From Rhodocyclales bacterium GT-UBC (GTDB lineage: Bacteria; Pseudomonadota; Gammaproteobacteria; Burkholderiales; Rhodocyclaceae), in contig QXPY01000004.1 in assembly GCA_003583745.1 (NCBI GenBank), positions 186,001-250,000 on the forward strand: a DNA stretch of 64,000 nt, in the 5' to 3' direction. Below are positions 38,605-47,978 of this stretch, one piece after another. The position numbers were made by a program, and so were the translations under genes. A model generated the notes under the pieces. That model was not told the origin of the DNA. It did no database searches and was given only the letters and a program-made list of their open reading frames with translations. Positions within the stretch are counted from its first letter, which is position 1. Every line of letters begins with the position of its first letter.

Positions 38605-40131
38605 ATGACGGGCAAGACTCGCCACGCCCCGCCCAAGGCGGGGGCAATGCTGGAAGCACTTCGCGGCCTCGGCTACTCGACGGCCTCCGCATTGGCCGAC
38701 GTGATAGACAACGGCGTTTCTGCCGGCGCGTCGGAGGTCAGGGTCTCGTTCGACTGGAAGGGGGCAGCCAGCAGGGTCTCTGTCCTTGATGACGGAAAGG
38801 GGATGACCGACCCCGAACTCGAAATCGCGATGACGCTCGGTGCGAAGAGCCCACTCGACGAGCGGGCGGCAGACGACTTGGGACGCTTCGGTATGGGACT
38901 CAAGACAGCCTCCTTTTCGCAGTGCCGCCGACTGACCGTGGCCTCAAGGCGTGAAGGGGGGGCTATCTCTTGCTTGCGTTGGGACCTGGACGCCTTGGCC
39001 TCATCGGACGGCGGCTGGAACTTGTTTGAGGGGCCGGCGGAGGGGTCCGAGGGGTTTCTCGAACCCCTTTCGCTCCTGCGCTCCGGAACACTCGTCCTCT
39101 GGGAGAAGCTCGACCGAATTGTGACCCCGGGTTACGACGTCGGCCATTTCGGCGACCTTTCGGACGACGTCGAGTTGCGTCTGGGCATGGTTTTCCACCG
39201 TCTGTTGGAGGGGGGCCGGCCGGTGTTCAGGCTATACCTGAACGGAAAGCCAGTCAGGCCGTGGGACCCTTTCATGACCGGGCACCCGGCAAAGCCATGG
39301 CACTCGCCGGTCGCTAGAACGGCCACCCCGACAGGTGCCATTGAGGTCCAGTGCCATGTACTTCCCCACAAGGACCGCCTCTCTGAAGACGAATTCAAGC
39401 TGGTAGGCGGCCCAGAGGGGTGGACCTCACAACAGGGCTTCTACGTTTACCGCAACCGCCGCTTGCTTCTTGCTGGCGGGTGGCTAGGTCTCGGTCAAGG
39501 CAGAGCGTGGAACCGGGAGGAGTCGCACCGTCTCGCCCGCATTCGCTTGGACATCCCCAACACCGCAGATGCAGAGTGGAAAATCGACGTCAAAAAGTCC
39601 ACCGCCAGACCGCCGGTGCATGTCAAAGCCTGGCTGACAAAACTCGCCGAGGACACTAGGGAAAGGGCCAGGAGGGTTTTCGCCTTCCGCGGTGCGCCTA
39701 CCCCGGGACCCGGCGGCGTTCAGGTCGAGCAGGCATGGCGCGTTGAGCGGCTGAGAGAAGGCGTCCGCTACCGAATCGACGAGGCGCACCCCGCAGTCGC
39801 GGCCGTACTTGAGGCAGTCGGCGAACGTTCGGCTCTCGTGAGAGCGATGCTCCGCATCGTCGAGGAGACGGTGCCCGTTCAGCGCATCTGGCTGGACACG
39901 GCCGAGAACCGTGATACGCCGAAGACGGGTTTTTCCGGTGAGCCGCCCGAGGCCCCCGAGGGCGTGCAAAAAGTGCTGCTCACCCTCTACCGCGACATGA
40001 CCGGCAGACGTGGCATGAGTTCAGAGTCCGCTGTCCGCGCCTTGTTGGCGACGGACCCGTTCCAAAACTATCCGGCACTCGTCGCCTCCCTGCCAGGAGA
40101 GGACGTGGCCGCAGAAGGGAGTAGTAAGTGA
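38605..40131 (+). CDS. MORC-like GHKL ATPase
   Basis: A 508-residue GHKL (HSP90/MutL/histidine-kinase fold) ATPase of the prokaryotic MORC-like group. The N box is ALADVIDNGVSAGA (about residues 29-42; Asp replaces the usual Glu, as in several MORC-like proteins), motif G1 is VLDDGKGM (about 60), and motif G2 is GRFGMGLKTASFSQ (about 94). An S5-like second domain follows to about 350. Such ATPases are predicted DNA clamps in restriction-like systems. A mini-ORF at 38552-38608 bridges the gap from the sigma gene, and the stop overlaps the Z1 gene (GTGA). Confidence 0.88.
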   Translation: MTGKTRHAPPKAGAMLEALRGLGYSTASALADVIDNGVSAGASEVRVSFDWKGAASRVSVLDDGKGMTDPELEIAMTLGAKSPLDERAADDLGRFGMGLKTASFSQCRRLTVASRREGGAISCLRWDLDALASSDGGWNLFEGPAEGSEGFLEPLSLLRSGTLVLWEKLDRIVTPGYDVGHFGDLSDDVELRLGMVFHRLLEGGRPVFRLYLNGKPVRPWDPFMTGHPAKPWHSPVARTATPTGAIEVQCHVLPHKDRLSEDEFKLVGGPEGWTSQQGFYVYRNRRLLLAGGWLGLGQGRAWNREESHRLARIRLDIPNTADAEWKIDVKKSTARPPVHVKAWLTKLAEDTRERARRVFAFRGAPTPGPGGVQVEQAWRVERLREGVRYRIDEAHPAVAAVLEAVGERSALVRAMLRIVEETVPVQRIWLDTAENRDTPKTGFSGEPPEAPEGVQKVLLTLYRDMTGRRGMSSESAVRALLATDPFQNYPALVASLPGEDVAAEGSSK

Positions 40132-42992
40132 CGGATGAAGAAGGCAAGATTTTCCAGCGGGTTCTGAGCGTCGCCCAGACCCTTCTTCAGGCCGACCGGG
40201 AAAACGGCACGGTTACGCCGGCACTCATATCTGAGCAGGTCGAGGTGGCGGTTATGGTCGTCGCCCGTGGCGCGGACGTCGACAAGAAAGCGGCAATTGC
40301 CGAACTCATACGTCGTTTCAGCATGTGGATAGGGAAGGACTCGACCCTCGCGGACAACGAGGGGCACAAGGCGTGGCTTACCGCTGCCCGCAGGAAGGAC
40401 TGGCCGTATTGGCAGCGCTACCAGTCCATGCTCGAAAGCAGGATGTCCGTGAAGGCCGTGGACGCCTTGGACGAGTCGACTGACCATATTCTCGGGCTCC
40501 TCGAGGACCCCAAGCGCGAGGGGCGGTGGGACAGGCGGGGGCTCGTTGTCGGGCACGTCCAGTCTGGCAAAACGGGCAACTACACCGGCCTCGTCTGCAA
40601 GGCCGCAGACGCCGGCTACAAAATTATCATCGTCTTGGCGGGGCTGCATAACAACCTGCGCTCTCAGACGCAGATTCGTCTCGAAGAGGGATTTCTCGGA
40701 TACGAGACCTCCGCGAAGGGCGACTCCGTGAGGGCCATCGGGGTGGGCGAGTTCGACAGCGACACCGAAATCAGGCCCAACTGCGCGACCAACCGCTCCA
40801 ACAATGGGGACTTCAACACTAAGGTCGCCCAGCACTATGCAATTTCACCAGAGCAGAGGCCCTGGCTTTTCGTGGTGAAAAAGAACAAGACCGTCCTCGA
40901 ACGGCTGCTCAAGTGGATTCGCAATCACGTGGCGGACGCCAAGAACGCGGACGGCCGCCCGCTGGTCACCAACTTGCCACTTCTCCTCATCGATGACGAG
41001 GCCGACCATGCGTCGGTCGATACCGGGGAGCAGCTATTCAACCCAGATGGAACGCCCGACGACGAGCACCAGCCCAAGGCCATCAACAGCCGCATCCGGA
41101 AAATCCTTCACTCGTTTGCCAAGAAAGCCTATGTCGGATACACGGCTACCCCGTTCGCGAACATCTTCATCCACAGGCGTGGCGCGACCAGTGAGGAGGG
41201 GCCGGACCTGTTCCCGCAATCCTTCATCGTCAACCTGGCTGCGCCGTCCAACTACGTGGGGCCCGCCAGGGTCTTCGGCCTGCGTTCCCAGGATGGGCGC
41301 TCGGGCGGTCTTCCCCTGGTTCGTGAGGTGGACGACCACGTCGATTCCACAGGCAAGGAGGGTTGGATGCCCGCGAAGCACAGGCCAGACCACGTCCCCC
41401 TGTATCAGGGGAACGACGCAGTTCCGCCATCGCTTCGCGAGGCCGTCGGGGTCTTCGTTCTGGCGTGCGCTGCCCGGACGCTGAGGGGGCAGGGACGGCA
41501 GCACTCCTCCATGCTGGTACACGTCACGCGATATAACTCCGTACAGGAGGACGTCCGCAGGCAGGTGGAGGACTTGGTCAAGCGCTTCCGACAAAGGGTG
41601 GAGCGCGGGTTCGACCGCGACGAGCTTTTCGATGACTGGCGAGGCCTTTGGGAAAGGGATTTGGTGCCCACCTCGGAGACCCTTGCCCGGGCCCTTCCCG
41701 GGTCGGAGTCAGACTGCGCCCTGCCGGTCTGGGAAGACGTCGTTGCTCTCCTTCCAGAGACGCTCCGGGACATTGATGTCAGGGCCATCAATGGGACGGC
41801 GAAGGACGCCCTGGACTACTCCGAGAACGAGGGAACCGGCTTGAAGGTGATTGCCATCGGCGGCGACAAACTCGCCCGGGGACTGACCCTGGAGGGGCTT
41901 TGCGTCAGCTACTTCGTTCGTACATCGAAGATGTACGACACACTGATGCAGATGGGGCGCTGGTTCGGATACCGTCCGGGCTACATCGACCTGTGCAGGC
42001 TTTACACGAGCGCGGACCTCGTCGAGTGGTTTGGGCACATCGCGGACGCGGCCGAGGAGTTGAGGCAGGAATTCGACACGATGGCCGCCGTCGGCGCTAC
42101 GCCCGAGAACTACGGCATGAAGGTTCAGTCCCATCCTGTTCTCATGGTGACATCCCCGTTGAAGATGCGTTCGGCGAAGAGTCTGCAACTCTCGTTCAGC
42201 GGGGACGTTTTGGAAACCGTCGCCTTCCATCGCGACCATGAAATTTTGGCCAGAAATCTGGCCGCCGCCGAGCGGCTGCTCAACGCGGCGGGAACTCCCG
42301 CTGAGGCCGGCTCCATCGTCCGCACGCGCGGCGCCTCGACGCAGGAGTGGAAGGGGTTCCTATGGAACGACGTGTCGGCTGACCTCGTCGCCGATTTTTT
42401 CTCCTCATACCTTACGCACCCTGCTGCCCGGAAGGTCAACAGTGCGCTCCTGAGCGATTTTGTGCGGGCCATGGCGGCGAACGGCGAACTGACCTCCTGG
42501 ACGGTCGTTCTCATGGGCGGTGGCGAGGGAAAGTCCCACGAGTTCTGTGGCCGCCATATCGTCGATAAGATGATTCGCCGCAAACCCAAGGAGGGCGGTG
42601 GACACTATTCCATAGGCCGGCTGCTGTCGCCGCGGGACGAGGCAATCGACTTGGACGAGGCAGCATGGACGGCAGCCATGGACCTCACCGCTGTGGCTTG
42701 GACAAAGGACCCGGCTCGGCAGTCGGAATCCGACAGACCTGAGCCGCCGAAAATCCCCGGTGGTCCTGCCATTCGGAACGTCCGCGGTTTCGGAGTCCCC
42801 GGTGTACCCGCGATGCCTGAGCGTGGGCTTCTCCTGATTTATCCGCTCGACCCCGGTTTCGCAGAGATGCCTGAGGGCTCGCCGCCGGTCACAGCATTCG
42901 GCGTTAGCTTCCCCGCCAGTAAGTCGAATACGACCGTCAAATATGAGGTCGACCATCTCCTCTGGGAGCGTGAATATGGCTCAGCCGACTGA
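40128..42992 (+). CDS. Z1-domain superfamily II helicase-like ATPase
   Basis: A 954-residue protein. Walker A is GHVQSGKTGNYTGL (about residue 141), Walker B is LLLIDDEADHASVD (about 286), motif III is GYTATPFANIF (about 336), and the late helicase motif is MQMGRWFGYRPGYIDL (about 606). These are the marks of the Z1 family, a SF2-type motor found with MORC ATPases and DNA methylases. It probably moves on DNA or remodels it during restriction. It starts with GTG overlapping the MORC stop. The C-terminal 300 residues have no named domain. Confidence 0.88.
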   Translation: MTDEEGKIFQRVLSVAQTLLQADRENGTVTPALISEQVEVAVMVVARGADVDKKAAIAELIRRFSMWIGKDSTLADNEGHKAWLTAARRKDWPYWQRYQSMLESRMSVKAVDALDESTDHILGLLEDPKREGRWDRRGLVVGHVQSGKTGNYTGLVCKAADAGYKIIIVLAGLHNNLRSQTQIRLEEGFLGYETSAKGDSVRAIGVGEFDSDTEIRPNCATNRSNNGDFNTKVAQHYAISPEQRPWLFVVKKNKTVLERLLKWIRNHVADAKNADGRPLVTNLPLLLIDDEADHASVDTGEQLFNPDGTPDDEHQPKAINSRIRKILHSFAKKAYVGYTATPFANIFIHRRGATSEEGPDLFPQSFIVNLAAPSNYVGPARVFGLRSQDGRSGGLPLVREVDDHVDSTGKEGWMPAKHRPDHVPLYQGNDAVPPSLREAVGVFVLACAARTLRGQGRQHSSMLVHVTRYNSVQEDVRRQVEDLVKRFRQRVERGFDRDELFDDWRGLWERDLVPTSETLARALPGSESDCALPVWEDVVALLPETLRDIDVRAINGTAKDALDYSENEGTGLKVIAIGGDKLARGLTLEGLCVSYFVRTSKMYDTLMQMGRWFGYRPGYIDLCRLYTSADLVEWFGHIADAAEELRQEFDTMAAVGATPENYGMKVQSHPVLMVTSPLKMRSAKSLQLSFSGDVLETVAFHRDHEILARNLAAAERLLNAAGTPAEAGSIVRTRGASTQEWKGFLWNDVSADLVADFFSSYLTHPAARKVNSALLSDFVRAMAANGELTSWTVVLMGGGEGKSHEFCGRHIVDKMIRRKPKEGGGHYSIGRLLSPRDEAIDLDEAAWTAAMDLTAVAWTKDPARQSESDRPEPPKIPGGPAIRNVRGFGVPGVPAMPERGLLLIYPLDPGFAEMPEGSPPVTAFGVSFPASKSNTTVKYEVDHLLWEREYGSAD

Positions 42993-43119
42993 GGCTTTCG
43001 TGACAATCCAGGGCATCGCGTCAATTCGTTTCGGGGATTGCTTTTGTCAAGGGAGCCGAACGCTCGCGCTTCGCCTCATCAAAATGTACCGCGGGCAGGA
43101 AAGAGCAGACGGTATATGA
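42976..43119 (+). CDS. Small ORF bridging Z1 and DUF4420 genes
   Basis: A 47-codon ORF starting inside the end of the Z1 gene; no family is recognised. Its TGA overlaps (ATGA) a further 25-codon ORF at 43116-43193 that runs into the start of the DUF4420 gene. It may be a translational-coupling leader rather than a functional protein. Confidence 0.3.
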   Translation: MAQPTEAFVTIQGIASIRFGDCFCQGSRTLALRLIKMYRGQERADGI

Positions 43120-43176
43120 GCAGCGATATTTCAAAGGCTGGGTTGGGCTCGTACGATTGGTGTTTGAGAGGTGGGC

Positions 43177-44184
43177 ATGGCAAGGCCGATTGATGAATTC
43201 GTGGCAGCGTGGGTCGCACTGTCGGGAAGGGACCCTGGTGAGGGCGGTTGGCGGGGGATTCCTGTGGCGCCGGCTGGTAACTGTGGTCTGGTGGCGGCCA
43301 GGCGCTTTCCGGGCAATGAGGAGGCTCTGCTGGCGTGCTTTCCCTCTGCGCATCTCGGCTTGTCCGAGCATCTTCCCGAGGGAAGGGGGTTCGAAATCGT
43401 TAAGGCCGACCCAAATGGTGACGGAAAGACTTGGCTTGCCCTTTCGCGGCGTGAGTCTGGGAGCCCCGAACTCTTTGCCGAGATGGTTGGCGATGTGGCT
43501 GGGGCGATGGACGCCGCCGTACCCGAGGGGGAGGAGCGGGTCCTGAGAGCAATGCTTCGAAGAGTTCGGATGTGGCAGTCCTTTATGGGCAAGGGGACTC
43601 GCCCGCTTGGCCCGGAGGCCGAGGTCGGCCTCGCGGGGGAGGTTTCCTTCCTGTCGGCACTTCTCGACGCTGGTGTCGATGCGGAGATTGCCCTCGAATC
43701 ATGGGTGGGGCCGGACGATGCTCCCCAGGACTTTGTGCTGGGCAACGGTGCCGTGGAGGTGAAAGCAACGGTCTCTACTGTAGGTTTTCCCGCGAAAATT
43801 GGCTCCCTCGAACAGTTGGACGACTCCATTCTCTCCCCCATTTTCCTTGCGGGGATTCGCTTTGCGGTGGGCGAGTCTGGTATGACCCTGCCGGAGCGTG
43901 TCGCTGATATGGAGGAGAGGCTTGCCGCGGAACCAGCAGCGGCCTCTGCGTTTCGCGAACGGACCTTCGCCGCCGGATACGTCGACACCCACGCAGATAA
44001 ATATACGCGCCGCTTCCTCGACAAGGAGGCCCACGTCCACGCCGTGAATGACGGATTTCCGAGGCTGGTTCGTGGCAATGTCCACGCGGGGGTTTCGAAG
44101 GCCCTGTATGAGATTGACCTTAGCCGCCTCACCGCCCACCGGACGGATTTGAAGGCGGCGTTGCAAGAACTTGGAGTGATTTGA
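43177..44184 (+). CDS. PD-(D/E)XK motif protein (DUF4420), probable nuclease
   Basis: A 335-residue protein. The core (about 145-200) has the restriction-fold order: a Glu in GLAGEVSFL, then DFVLGNGAVEVKAT with the Asp and ExK of the PD-(D/E)XK site. The family is annotated as PD-(D/E)XK motif protein and is repeatedly found next to Z1 and AIPR genes, so it is the likely DNA-cutting subunit. The ATG at 43177 has a GAGGTG Shine-Dalgarno; a GTG at 43171 is possible. The stop overlaps the AIPR start (TGATG). Confidence 0.8.
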   Translation: MARPIDEFVAAWVALSGRDPGEGGWRGIPVAPAGNCGLVAARRFPGNEEALLACFPSAHLGLSEHLPEGRGFEIVKADPNGDGKTWLALSRRESGSPELFAEMVGDVAGAMDAAVPEGEERVLRAMLRRVRMWQSFMGKGTRPLGPEAEVGLAGEVSFLSALLDAGVDAEIALESWVGPDDAPQDFVLGNGAVEVKATVSTVGFPAKIGSLEQLDDSILSPIFLAGIRFAVGESGMTLPERVADMEERLAAEPAAASAFRERTFAAGYVDTHADKYTRRFLDKEAHVHAVNDGFPRLVRGNVHAGVSKALYEIDLSRLTAHRTDLKAALQELGVI

Positions 44185-45986
44185 TGACCCTTCTTGATTT
44201 TCTTCTCGAAACACAGGCCGAGGTTAAAGCCCAGATGAGCGAGGGCTCACCCTTCGCCGAACTCGTTTTCGCCGAGGTCGTCATGCAGCATCTTGCCGAG
44301 GTGGGCATGACCTTCGAGCCCGTCGTGTGCCACTATCAGGCGGAAGTCCGTGGGGAGTCTGGCCGCCGCCGCGAAAAACTGCGCATCACCGGATACGCCG
44401 TATCGGAGGAGATGGACCAGCTTGACCTGTTTGTTAGCCTCTACGACGAGGCAGAGGAGCTAGTCTCGATTCCCGACTCGGAGACGACTGCCGCCGTGGA
44501 GCAGTGCTTGCGCTTTCTCACGCTCTGCGCGTCGGGGAAGATGGCAGAGGAAATCGACCAGTCGCACGACGCCCACCTATTGGCTCTCAACATCCAGAGT
44601 ATTTACAACGATTTGGAGCAGATACGGGTGTTCGTCCTCACCGACAGGGTGGCAAAGTCAAAAAGCTTCAAGACCAAGGAAATTGGTGGCAGGAGCGTCA
44701 AGCTGGAAATTATGGATATCGAACGACTGTTCCGTCACCGCTCAGAGGGTAAACCTCGGGATGAACTTGTCGTCGACTTCAAGGAGGTTTCCGGCTCTCC
44801 GCTGCCGTGCGTTTTCGTTCCCGGCGACACGGGCGATTACGACTATGCGCTTACCGCCATTCCGGGCGAGGCGCTAAGGTTCATTTACGAAAAATTCGGT
44901 CCTCGACTTCTTGAGGCAAACGTCCGCTCGTTCTTGAGCGTTAAGGCGAAGGGCGTCAACGCTGGCATACAAAGTACCCTGCGGAACGCCCCTGAGAGAT
45001 TCATGGCCTACAACAATGGGATTGTCTTGGTCGCTGACGAGATGCGCCTAGACCGGGCAGCGGACGGCTCGCCGGGAATTGTCTGGCTGCGTGGCATGCA
45101 GATTGTGAACGGCGGGCAGACCACTGCCTCCATCTTCTTCGCCAAGAAGAAGTTCGGGGATACCGACCTGAGCAGGGTTCGGGTTCCTGCCAAAATCATC
45201 GTCATGAAGGAGGAGGACCCGGCCAAGGAGGAGGCACTGGTTTCCGATATTTCACGATTCGCCAACTCACAGAACGCGGTCCGCCAATCCGACCTCTCCG
45301 CTAACAAGCCTTTTCATGTCGAAATCGAGCGCCTGTCGCTCTCGGTTTACTGCCCGGACGGAGCTGGCCGCTGGTTCTATGAGCGAGCCGCCGGCAGTTA
45401 CAACACCTTGCTTTCCCGCGAGGGGACGACAGCTGCGAAGCTGCGCATATTGAAAGAGTCCGTACCGACATCGCGCAAAATCACCAAAACCGAGCTTGCA
45501 AAATACGTCATGGCCTGGGAGGCCCAGCCCGATGTGGTGGGCCTCGGCACCCAGAAGTGCTTTGACCGGTTCATGTCGGGGCTGGCCACCGCCGAGGCTG
45601 AGGGTCGGACGGTCGTTCCGGATGTGCCTTATTTCAAGGACCTCGTCGCGAAGGCCCTGATATTCAAGGCGGTGCACAAGACGGCCCGTCCGTTGGTTTC
45701 CGCATTCCTCGCGAACGTTGCCACCTACACGGTCGCCGTGGTTTCCCGCACATACGGGAGCGCCTTCGACCTGGAGCGCGTATGGAGCAGGCAGGGCGTC
45801 TCCCCCCAGTTTATCGAACAGGTCGAGGTTTGGGCCAGGGAGGTCAACGAACGCCTCCATCAGACATCGAACGGAAAGATGATTTCTGAGTGGGCTAAGC
45901 GCCCCGAGTGCAAGGAGGCCATGTTCTCCCGGCCGTTCTCGGCTCCGGTGTTTGACGTTCCGGAGGCTCGACGGAGCGCAGCTTGA
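44184..45986 (+). CDS. AIPR-family protein (abortive infection phage resistance)
   Basis: A 600-residue AIPR protein. The central conserved block is plain: RFMAYNNGIVLVADE (about 272-286), MQIVNGGQTTASIFFAK (about 308) and ISRFANSQNAVRQSDLSAN (about 357). AIPR proteins are linked to phage resistance and occur in MORC/Z1 gene sets; their biochemical role is unsettled. It is translationally coupled to both neighbours (TGATG before, TTGA after). Confidence 0.87.
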   Translation: MTLLDFLLETQAEVKAQMSEGSPFAELVFAEVVMQHLAEVGMTFEPVVCHYQAEVRGESGRRREKLRITGYAVSEEMDQLDLFVSLYDEAEELVSIPDSETTAAVEQCLRFLTLCASGKMAEEIDQSHDAHLLALNIQSIYNDLEQIRVFVLTDRVAKSKSFKTKEIGGRSVKLEIMDIERLFRHRSEGKPRDELVVDFKEVSGSPLPCVFVPGDTGDYDYALTAIPGEALRFIYEKFGPRLLEANVRSFLSVKAKGVNAGIQSTLRNAPERFMAYNNGIVLVADEMRLDRAADGSPGIVWLRGMQIVNGGQTTASIFFAKKKFGDTDLSRVRVPAKIIVMKEEDPAKEEALVSDISRFANSQNAVRQSDLSANKPFHVEIERLSLSVYCPDGAGRWFYERAAGSYNTLLSREGTTAAKLRILKESVPTSRKITKTELAKYVMAWEAQPDVVGLGTQKCFDRFMSGLATAEAEGRTVVPDVPYFKDLVAKALIFKAVHKTARPLVSAFLANVATYTVAVVSRTYGSAFDLERVWSRQGVSPQFIEQVEVWAREVNERLHQTSNGKMISEWAKRPECKEAMFSRPFSAPVFDVPEARRSAA

Positions 45987-46444
45987 CTGACGTCGTTGAT
46001 GCACCAACGCGCAGCCGGATGATGTCCGGTATCCGTGACAGGGACACGAAGCCGGAAATGCTTGTCCGGAAGGCTCTTTTCAAGGCCGGATTTAGGTTTC
46101 GTCTCCACCGGCGAGACCTGCCGGGTGTTCCTGATATCGTGCTTCCGGGGCGAAGGGTGGTGGTCTTCGTCCATGGCTGTTTTTGGCACATGCATGCAGG
46201 CTGCCTCAACTCCCGGATTCCCGCTACGCGTTCGGAGTTTTGGCGGGAGAAGCTGTCCCGAAACGCAGAGCGGGACCGGGCCACCAGGGAGTCGCTCGTG
46301 GCTGCCGGCTGGCGCGTCCTGACGGTTTGGGAATGTGCGACGAGGGACCCAAGGGTTCTGTGGGCGCTTCCGGATATGTTGCGATGCTGGATTGACGGTC
46401 CAGAGCCTAGCGGAGAAATTTCGCGCGCCGATATGCCCCAATAA
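45983..46444 (+). CDS. vsr: Very-short-patch repair (Vsr) endonuclease
   Basis: A 153-residue Vsr family protein starting with TTG in a TTGA overlap with the AIPR stop. The N-terminus VVDAPTRSRMMSGIRDRDTK, the catalytic Asp in LPGVPDIVLP and the metal/histidine cluster in FVHGCFWHMH are as in Vsr. Vsr nicks at T:G mismatches arising from 5-methylcytosine deamination, which fits the convergent cytosine methylase; in MORC/Z1 systems Vsr-like nucleases have also been proposed as restriction subunits. Its 3' end overlaps the methylase gene by 38 bases. Confidence 0.93.
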   Translation: MTDVVDAPTRSRMMSGIRDRDTKPEMLVRKALFKAGFRFRLHRRDLPGVPDIVLPGRRVVVFVHGCFWHMHAGCLNSRIPATRSEFWREKLSRNAERDRATRESLVAAGWRVLTVWECATRDPRVLWALPDMLRCWIDGPEPSGEISRADMPQ

Positions 46445-47978
46445 GGTCGGAGACTAGAACCGCAATCTTCCGGGCCAGGAGGGGCGGAACGGCGTTGCCA
46501 ATTTGAGTGTATTGCTGGGTCCTATTTCCCTCGAAGAAGTAGTTGTCGGGGAAAGTTTGCAGACGTGCGGCCTCGCGGACCGTGAGGCTTCGGCACTGCG
46601 AGGGGTCGTGGTGGATGTAGTAGTGCCCGTCTTTGGCGATGTGGGCGACGACCGTCGTAGACGGGTGTCCGCCCATCTGGACCTTGAAGCGGTCAGCGAA
46701 AGGGACCGACTCGGATGACACATTGACGTGGGCAGGCAGAAGTTCGGGCGGAAAGTTCTGGATTTTGGGCGAGCATCCATATTCCTTGGCGAAGCTGGAC
46801 GCGAACAGGTAACGGTGAAGGTCCGAGCGCATATGGCTTCTCGACTCGTGTTGCAGGACTCCACCGAGTCGGCGGTCGAGATACCAGTCGCGAACCTTCT
46901 GCGGAAGTTCGTCGGAGCCTGCCCAGGGGATGAACGTCCCTCCGCTTCCCGTTAGCCGCTCGCCTCGCTGGGCCGCACTCCTCATCCTCTCCACCAACGG
47001 GAAGCGTTCCTCAATGTATTGCAGGGATAGTGCATCCGCGGCCTCGGCAAGAGCCGCGAGCCAAGCTTCGCGAGAGTCCGGCTCCTTCGATAAGCGGCTC
47101 CGCACGGCGGGTAGCCCCGAAAGGGCCTGCTCCACGGTGAACTTGTTCTGGCACGGGGTAAGAAGGAACCTCTCGGGGTGTGTGCGGAGTAGGGGAGTTG
47201 CCAACGCCACGTCTTCGCGGACTCCGAACAGGATGACTCTGTGGCGGGTCTGAGGGATGCCGAAGTGCTCAGCCTCGATGACAAAATCGTGCGGGTCAAG
47301 GTCCTCGGCGTTTCCGGGGACGACGAACGAGCGCAGGCGGTAGGAGTATGCGCCGCCTGGGTTTGATAGGTCTTTCAGAATTCGTTCGAAAATTCCCGAC
47401 CCGCCATGGGTCGAGGACAGGATTCCCTTGACGTTCTCCATGACGAAAACCGTCGGCTGGAAAACCTGGATGATTCGAAGGTATTCCTTGTAGAGAAAGT
47501 GCTTTTCGTCACTTTCGAACTCTTCCTTGCTTTCCTTTGTTCGCCGGGAGCGTCCCGCCATGGAATATGCTTGGCATGGAGGCCCTCCGATGAGTACCCA
47601 TTCTTCGGCACCATCCAGCGCTTCGCCTATCCAGGCATCTATCTCAGAATGCGGGGTCTTGCCGAGTTCGGCATTCTTCGCCTCTGCGGATGCTGCTATG
47701 ACTTCGGGCGGAACGGATGGGTCCTTGAAAAGCTCCTCCCTTGAAATCTCGCTGCGTACGTAACGGTAGTAGGCGTCGGGGACTTGGTTTTTTGGGAAGG
47801 CCCGGAACAGGGCGCGGAGGGAAAGTGTTCGATGAGCGACGGGGTCTTTTTCAATGGATACGCGCAGTTGAAACCGGCGGGAGCCTGGCTCCGTTCCGCC
47901 CAACGATGAAAATCCCTCTCCAAGGCCCCCGGGACCCGCAAAGAGGTCGATTACCGGTATCGTCTGCTGCTGAGCCAT
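46407..47978 (-). CDS. DNA (cytosine-5) methyltransferase
   Basis: A 523-residue m5C methyltransferase. Motif I is VIDLFAGPGGLGEGF (residues 9-23), motif IV is GGPPCQAYSMAG with the catalytic Cys (about 140), motif VI is FVMENVKGIL (about 190), motif VIII is TRHRVILFGVR (about 250), and motifs IX-X are LTVREAARLQTFPDNY and QIGNAVPPLLARKIA. The target-recognition region lies at about 290-450; the sequence specificity cannot be read. It converges on the defence operon and protects self DNA, or feeds mismatches to Vsr. Its promoter must lie in the 425 bp upstream. Confidence 0.93.
   Translation of the reverse strand: MAQQQTIPVIDLFAGPGGLGEGFSSLGGTEPGSRRFQLRVSIEKDPVAHRTLSLRALFRAFPKNQVPDAYYRYVRSEISREELFKDPSVPPEVIAASAEAKNAELGKTPHSEIDAWIGEALDGAEEWVLIGGPPCQAYSMAGRSRRTKESKEEFESDEKHFLYKEYLRIIQVFQPTVFVMENVKGILSSTHGGSGIFERILKDLSNPGGAYSYRLRSFVVPGNAEDLDPHDFVIEAEHFGIPQTRHRVILFGVREDVALATPLLRTHPERFLLTPCQNKFTVEQALSGLPAVRSRLSKEPDSREAWLAALAEAADALSLQYIEERFPLVERMRSAAQRGERLTGSGGTFIPWAGSDELPQKVRDWYLDRRLGGVLQHESRSHMRSDLHRYLFASSFAKEYGCSPKIQNFPPELLPAHVNVSSESVPFADRFKVQMGGHPSTTVVAHIAKDGHYYIHHDPSQCRSLTVREAARLQTFPDNYFFEGNRTQQYTQIGNAVPPLLARKIAVLVSDLIGAYRRAKFLR

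Noticed and set aside
35279..47978. BREX, DISARM, Dnd or classical type I R-M identity of the defence module
   Set aside because: No PglZ, BrxC, DrmA/B, Dnd or HsdR/S-like protein is present; the gene set is MORC/Z1/AIPR.
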